Below, piece by piece: positions 6,062 to 8,035 of a stretch of DNA of 8,035 nucleotides. The DNA lies in the NCBI GenBank assembly GCA_903907175.1, contig CAIVNB010000046.1:1-8035 (forward strand). The letters run 5' to 3'. A model generated the notes under the pieces. The model did no database searches. It was not told the origin of the DNA and worked only from the letters and a program-made list of their open reading frames with translations. The stretch is from an uncultured bacterium (GTDB lineage Bacteria > Patescibacteriota > Minisyncoccia > Phycocordibacterales > UBA9973). The position numbers and the translations under genes are program-made. Numbering within the stretch: position 1 is the stretch's first letter; the number at the start of each line of letters is the position of its first letter.

Positions 6062-6616
6062 ATGTTATATACAAGAAAAGGGGACAATGGAACAACAAAA
6101 ACATTTGGTTGTGATCAGAGAATTTCAAAAAGCTCGGCTATTGCAGAAGTACTTGGATCACTTGATGAAATTAATTCTTTTTTAGGGTTATGTAAAGTAA
6201 AAGCGGAAAAAGAAAAATTAATTTTGGCAGATGGAACAAATTTTTCTAAAATGATTCATGAAGTTCAAAAAAATCTTTTTATTATTCAAGCTGAAATTGC
6301 AGGGTCCCCGATGTCCATGACAGACGAGAAGGTAAAAGAGATAGAAGTAATTATTGATTGGATAGAAAGAGAACTTCCGCCGATAACAACCTTCTTCATT
6401 TCTGGAGGTTCAGAGATGGCTACACTTTTTGATGTTGCTCGGACAATAGCACGTAGGGCAGAGAGAAGGGTAATAGGAGTAGCCGACGAAGGTAAAATAG
6501 AAATAAGTGATTTTACTAAAGCATATTTAAATAGATTATCTAGTTTATTATACGCACTGGCTAGACTTTCTAACTATAAATTTGGCATAACAGAAGAAGG
6601 TCCTGACTACAAATAG
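6062..6616 (+). CDS. Cob(I)alamin adenosyltransferase, PduO type
   Basis: This family transfers the adenosyl group of ATP to cob(I)alamin, making coenzyme B12, in the cytoplasm. The 184-aa, five-helix-bundle-type protein has the N-terminal ATP loop YTRKGDNGTT (3-12), LGSLDEINSFLG (31-42), FFISGGSEMA (111-120), the family signature VARTIARRAERRV (125-137; R127, R131, R132, E134) and YLNRLSSLLYALARL (155-169). All hallmark residues seem present, so it is probably active. It starts 12 nt after maf; there is no room for a cobalamin riboswitch. No B12 synthesis or B12-dependent enzyme is in the window. The organism may salvage corrinoids for a distant enzyme such as class II ribonucleotide reductase (inference). 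Confidence 0.93.
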   Translation: MLYTRKGDNGTTKTFGCDQRISKSSAIAEVLGSLDEINSFLGLCKVKAEKEKLILADGTNFSKMIHEVQKNLFIIQAEIAGSPMSMTDEKVKEIEVIIDWIERELPPITTFFISGGSEMATLFDVARTIARRAERRVIGVADEGKIEISDFTKAYLNRLSSLLYALARLSNYKFGITEEGPDYK

Positions 6617-6619
6617 CTT

Positions 6620-6650
6620 TTTGTCTAGATTTGACAAATATTTTTTATTT
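6620..6650 (+). terminator. Intrinsic terminator overlapping the marR promoter
   Basis: TTTGTC (6620-6625) pairs with GACAAA (6633-6638) across a 7-nt loop and is followed by TATTTTTTATTT. It begins 4 nt after the adenosyltransferase stop. The stem is short and AT-rich, so strength is uncertain. Its 3' arm holds most of the marR -35 TTGACA. Confidence 0.5.
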
Positions 6651-6659
6651 TACTATACT
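6631..6659 (+). promoter_or_regulatory. Consensus sigma-70-type promoter of the marR-hlyD operon
   Basis: A perfect TTGACA (6631-6636), a 17-nt spacer and TATACT (6654-6659) make this the closest to consensus in the window. The predicted start is about 6665-6667, leaving a leader of about 28 nt, unlike the leaderless-type promoters. A strong core promoter with a repressor site over its start suggests a switchable operon. Confidence 0.85.
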
Positions 6660-6663
6660 CCTT

Positions 6664-6688
6664 TAATAGTTAGTTAAACTAACTATTA
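6664..6688 (+). promoter_or_regulatory. Palindromic operator, probably bound by the adjacent MarR protein
   Basis: Two perfect 12-bp arms, TAATAGTTAGTT (6664-6675) and AACTAACTATTA (6677-6688), flank a single central A. The palindrome covers the predicted transcription start and the leader of marR. Length, symmetry and place fit an autorepressor site for a dimeric MarR regulator. Nested TTAGTT/AACTAA half-sites resemble known MarR-family operators. As RNA it could also form a hairpin in the 5' leader, a less favoured explanation. Confidence 0.8.
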
Positions 6689-6693
6689 TTGTT

Positions 6694-7131
6694 ATGTCCC
6701 TAAAAAAACAAGATAATTACAACCTGGAACAGGAATTTGAAGATTCTATTATGTCGTTCCACTATAGGATGGTTAATGAACTTCGCAAGAAATCCAAAGA
6801 ATTTGGTTTTTCTGTGTCTCAAATGGAAGTATTGCATTTTGTAATTGAAAAAGGAAAACCAACGATGAAAGAGGTGGCAGAACATTTACAAATCAAACCA
6901 CCTTCTGCTACGGCTATTATTGAAACACTTTGTAAAAAAAAGTTGTTAAAAAGAGAAGTTAGTAAAAAGGATAAAAGAATTACAAGGATTTCTTTTACCG
7001 AAAACATATGGAAGTTTTTAAAATCCTTCAAAAGTAAAAAAATTTTGATATTAAAAAGTATTTTTTCTAAATTAGGCGATAAAGAAAAAAAAGAATTAAT
7101 AAAAATTATAAAAGTATTGAATAAAAAATAA
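6694..7131 (+). CDS. MarR-family transcriptional regulator
   Basis: The 145-aa winged-helix regulator has the usual MarR length. The core is residues about 40-102: FSVSQMEVLHFV (39-50), then TMKEVAEHL (57-65), the recognition helix region PPSATAIIETLCKKKLL (69-85) and a wing with KKDKRITRISFT (91-102) carrying the typical DKR. N- and C-terminal helices would form the dimer interface; the C-terminus is very Lys-rich. No Cys arrangement suggesting an OhrR-type redox sensor is seen. It is the first gene of an operon with the downstream membrane-fusion protein, and the palindrome just upstream suggests it represses its own operon until a ligand is bound. The ligand is unknown. The ATG at 6694 is the first in frame after the promoter; no Shine-Dalgarno is visible. 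Confidence 0.93.
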   Translation: MSLKKQDNYNLEQEFEDSIMSFHYRMVNELRKKSKEFGFSVSQMEVLHFVIEKGKPTMKEVAEHLQIKPPSATAIIETLCKKKLLKREVSKKDKRITRISFTENIWKFLKSFKSKKILILKSIFSKLGDKEKKELIKIIKVLNKK

Positions 7132-7133
7132 TT

Positions 7134-8035
7134 ATGAAAAATAAAATTTTAAAAATATTAGGTTCTCCGAAGATTGTTTTACCGATAACATTTTTAATTG
7201 TTGTAGTTGCAGGATTTTTTGTTTATAAATTTGTTGGCTATGCACCTAAATCAGGGGACATTGGACAAGTATCTATTAATCAAAATGATCAAGTAAAGAA
7301 TGGTGAAACTATTGATTTAGCTTTTCCAAAAACGGGCAGAGTTGCTGCTGTTTATGTAAAACAGGGAGATGCTGTTAAAAAGGGTAAGATATTAGCTAAT
7401 TTAGATTATACGGATGTTCGTGGGGCGCTCGAGATCGCAAAAGCAAATTATCAAAAATTAATAAATGGTGCTACTGGAGCAGATATTGATGTGGCAAAAG
7501 CCACAGTAGAGACAGCGCAAGTTAATTTTGATACAGTAACCAAACAACAAAATTTGGCAGTGGAATCGGCTTATAGGAATTTACTTAATTCAACACTAGA
7601 AGTTGTCTCAGACGGAGAAGTAAGTAATTATATTGCCCCAACAATCAGTGGGAATTATATATTAAATAAAGAAGGGGATGTGAAAATTACAGTATATTAT
7701 ACTACTGGAGGTTCAAGTTTCTTAGCTTCAGGAATTTTAGATAATATTAACGGGGGTGTTAACTCAGTAGTACCACAACCGATTGGAGATTCTGGATTAT
7801 ATATAAAGTTTCCCTCAATTAACAGTTCTAATGTTTCTAACTGGGTAATTCATATTCCAAATAAAAAAGCTTCAAATTATGTTTCAAATTATAATGCTTA
7901 TCAATCAGCACTTGAAAGTCAAAAAAGATTAATAGCTATTGCCCAGGCAAACCTTGATCAGGCTAACACCATTCTCTTGCAGAGAATTTCAAATGCTCGT
8001 CCAGAGGACGTAGCAGCTGCTTCTGGTGCACTACA
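7134..8035 (+). CDS. HlyD/MacA-type membrane-fusion (adaptor) protein, 3' truncated
   Basis: 300 codons are visible and the frame runs off the window. An N-terminal transmembrane anchor (about 14-34) follows a basic start, so the rest is extracytoplasmic. A lipoyl/barrel-sandwich half-motif, PKTGRVAAVYVKQGDAVKKG (65-84), leads into a coiled-coil arm (about 92-155). A Gly/Ser/Asn-rich, beta-looking segment (about 156-250) then interrupts before a second helical arm (about 253 onward). Such adaptors join an inner-membrane ABC, RND or MFS transporter; an ABC partner downstream is likely (inference). It begins 2 nt after the marR stop, so the two are one operon. No lipobox Cys is seen at the N-terminus. 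No Shine-Dalgarno precedes the ATG, implying coupling to marR translation. Confidence 0.88.
   Translation, partial: MKNKILKILGSPKIVLPITFLIVVVAGFFVYKFVGYAPKSGDIGQVSINQNDQVKNGETIDLAFPKTGRVAAVYVKQGDAVKKGKILANLDYTDVRGALEIAKANYQKLINGATGADIDVAKATVETAQVNFDTVTKQQNLAVESAYRNLLNSTLEVVSDGEVSNYIAPTISGNYILNKEGDVKITVYYTTGGSSFLASGILDNINGGVNSVVPQPIGDSGLYIKFPSINSSNVSNWVIHIPNKKASNYVSNYNAYQSALESQKRLIAIAQANLDQANTILLQRISNARPEDVAAASGAL

Noticed and set aside
1..8035. Mobile element, phage, CRISPR or defence system
   Set aside because: No transposase, integrase, Cas or toxin-antitoxin motif, no direct-repeat array, and gene composition is uniform along the window.

Overview
The window looks like a compact chromosomal segment from an ultra-small, reduced-genome bacterium of the Patescibacteria/CPR type, probably Parcubacteria-like. 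This placement is an inference. It rests on visibly AT-rich DNA, very short gaps, no convincing Shine-Dalgarno sequence before any of the nine visible start codons, a tRNA without an encoded CCA end, an L19 with an acidic tail, and a GlmU-like acetyltransferase that stands alone. TGA is used as a stop (end of maf), so the TGA-recoding lineages (Gracilibacteria/Absconditabacteria type) are unlikely. No mobile element, CRISPR array or phage gene was seen, and every real gene is on the + strand.

Layout: (1) the last 48 codons of an unidentified gene, followed by two small terminator-like hairpins; (2) a cell-envelope precursor block: glmS, a left-handed beta-helix acetyltransferase resembling the C-terminal half of GlmU, and a HAD phosphatase that begins 1 nt after it; (3) a hairpin, then a kbl-like PLP enzyme; (4) rplS with a strong intrinsic terminator; (5) tRNA-Leu(GAG) directly followed by maf; (6) a PduO-type cobalamin adenosyltransferase; (7) a MarR regulator and a HlyD-type membrane-fusion protein, the latter cut by the window edge. 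No gene-free stretch exceeds about 103 bases.

The genes fall into four roles. GlmS and the beta-helix protein belong to hexosamine/UDP-GlcNAc supply. rplS and the tRNA are translation genes. Maf, the cobalamin adenosyltransferase and Kbl are housekeeping or salvage enzymes. The MarR-HlyD pair looks like a self-regulated export operon, with a perfect 12-bp inverted repeat over the predicted transcription start.

The most unusual signal is regulatory. Four genes (glmS, kbl, rplS, the adenosyltransferase) share one geometry: TGN, a -10-like hexamer, exactly six bases, then ATG. The start codon therefore falls where transcription should begin, which implies leaderless mRNAs. At glmS, the tRNA and marR the predicted -35 element also lies inside the preceding terminator hairpin, so terminator and promoter are superimposed.
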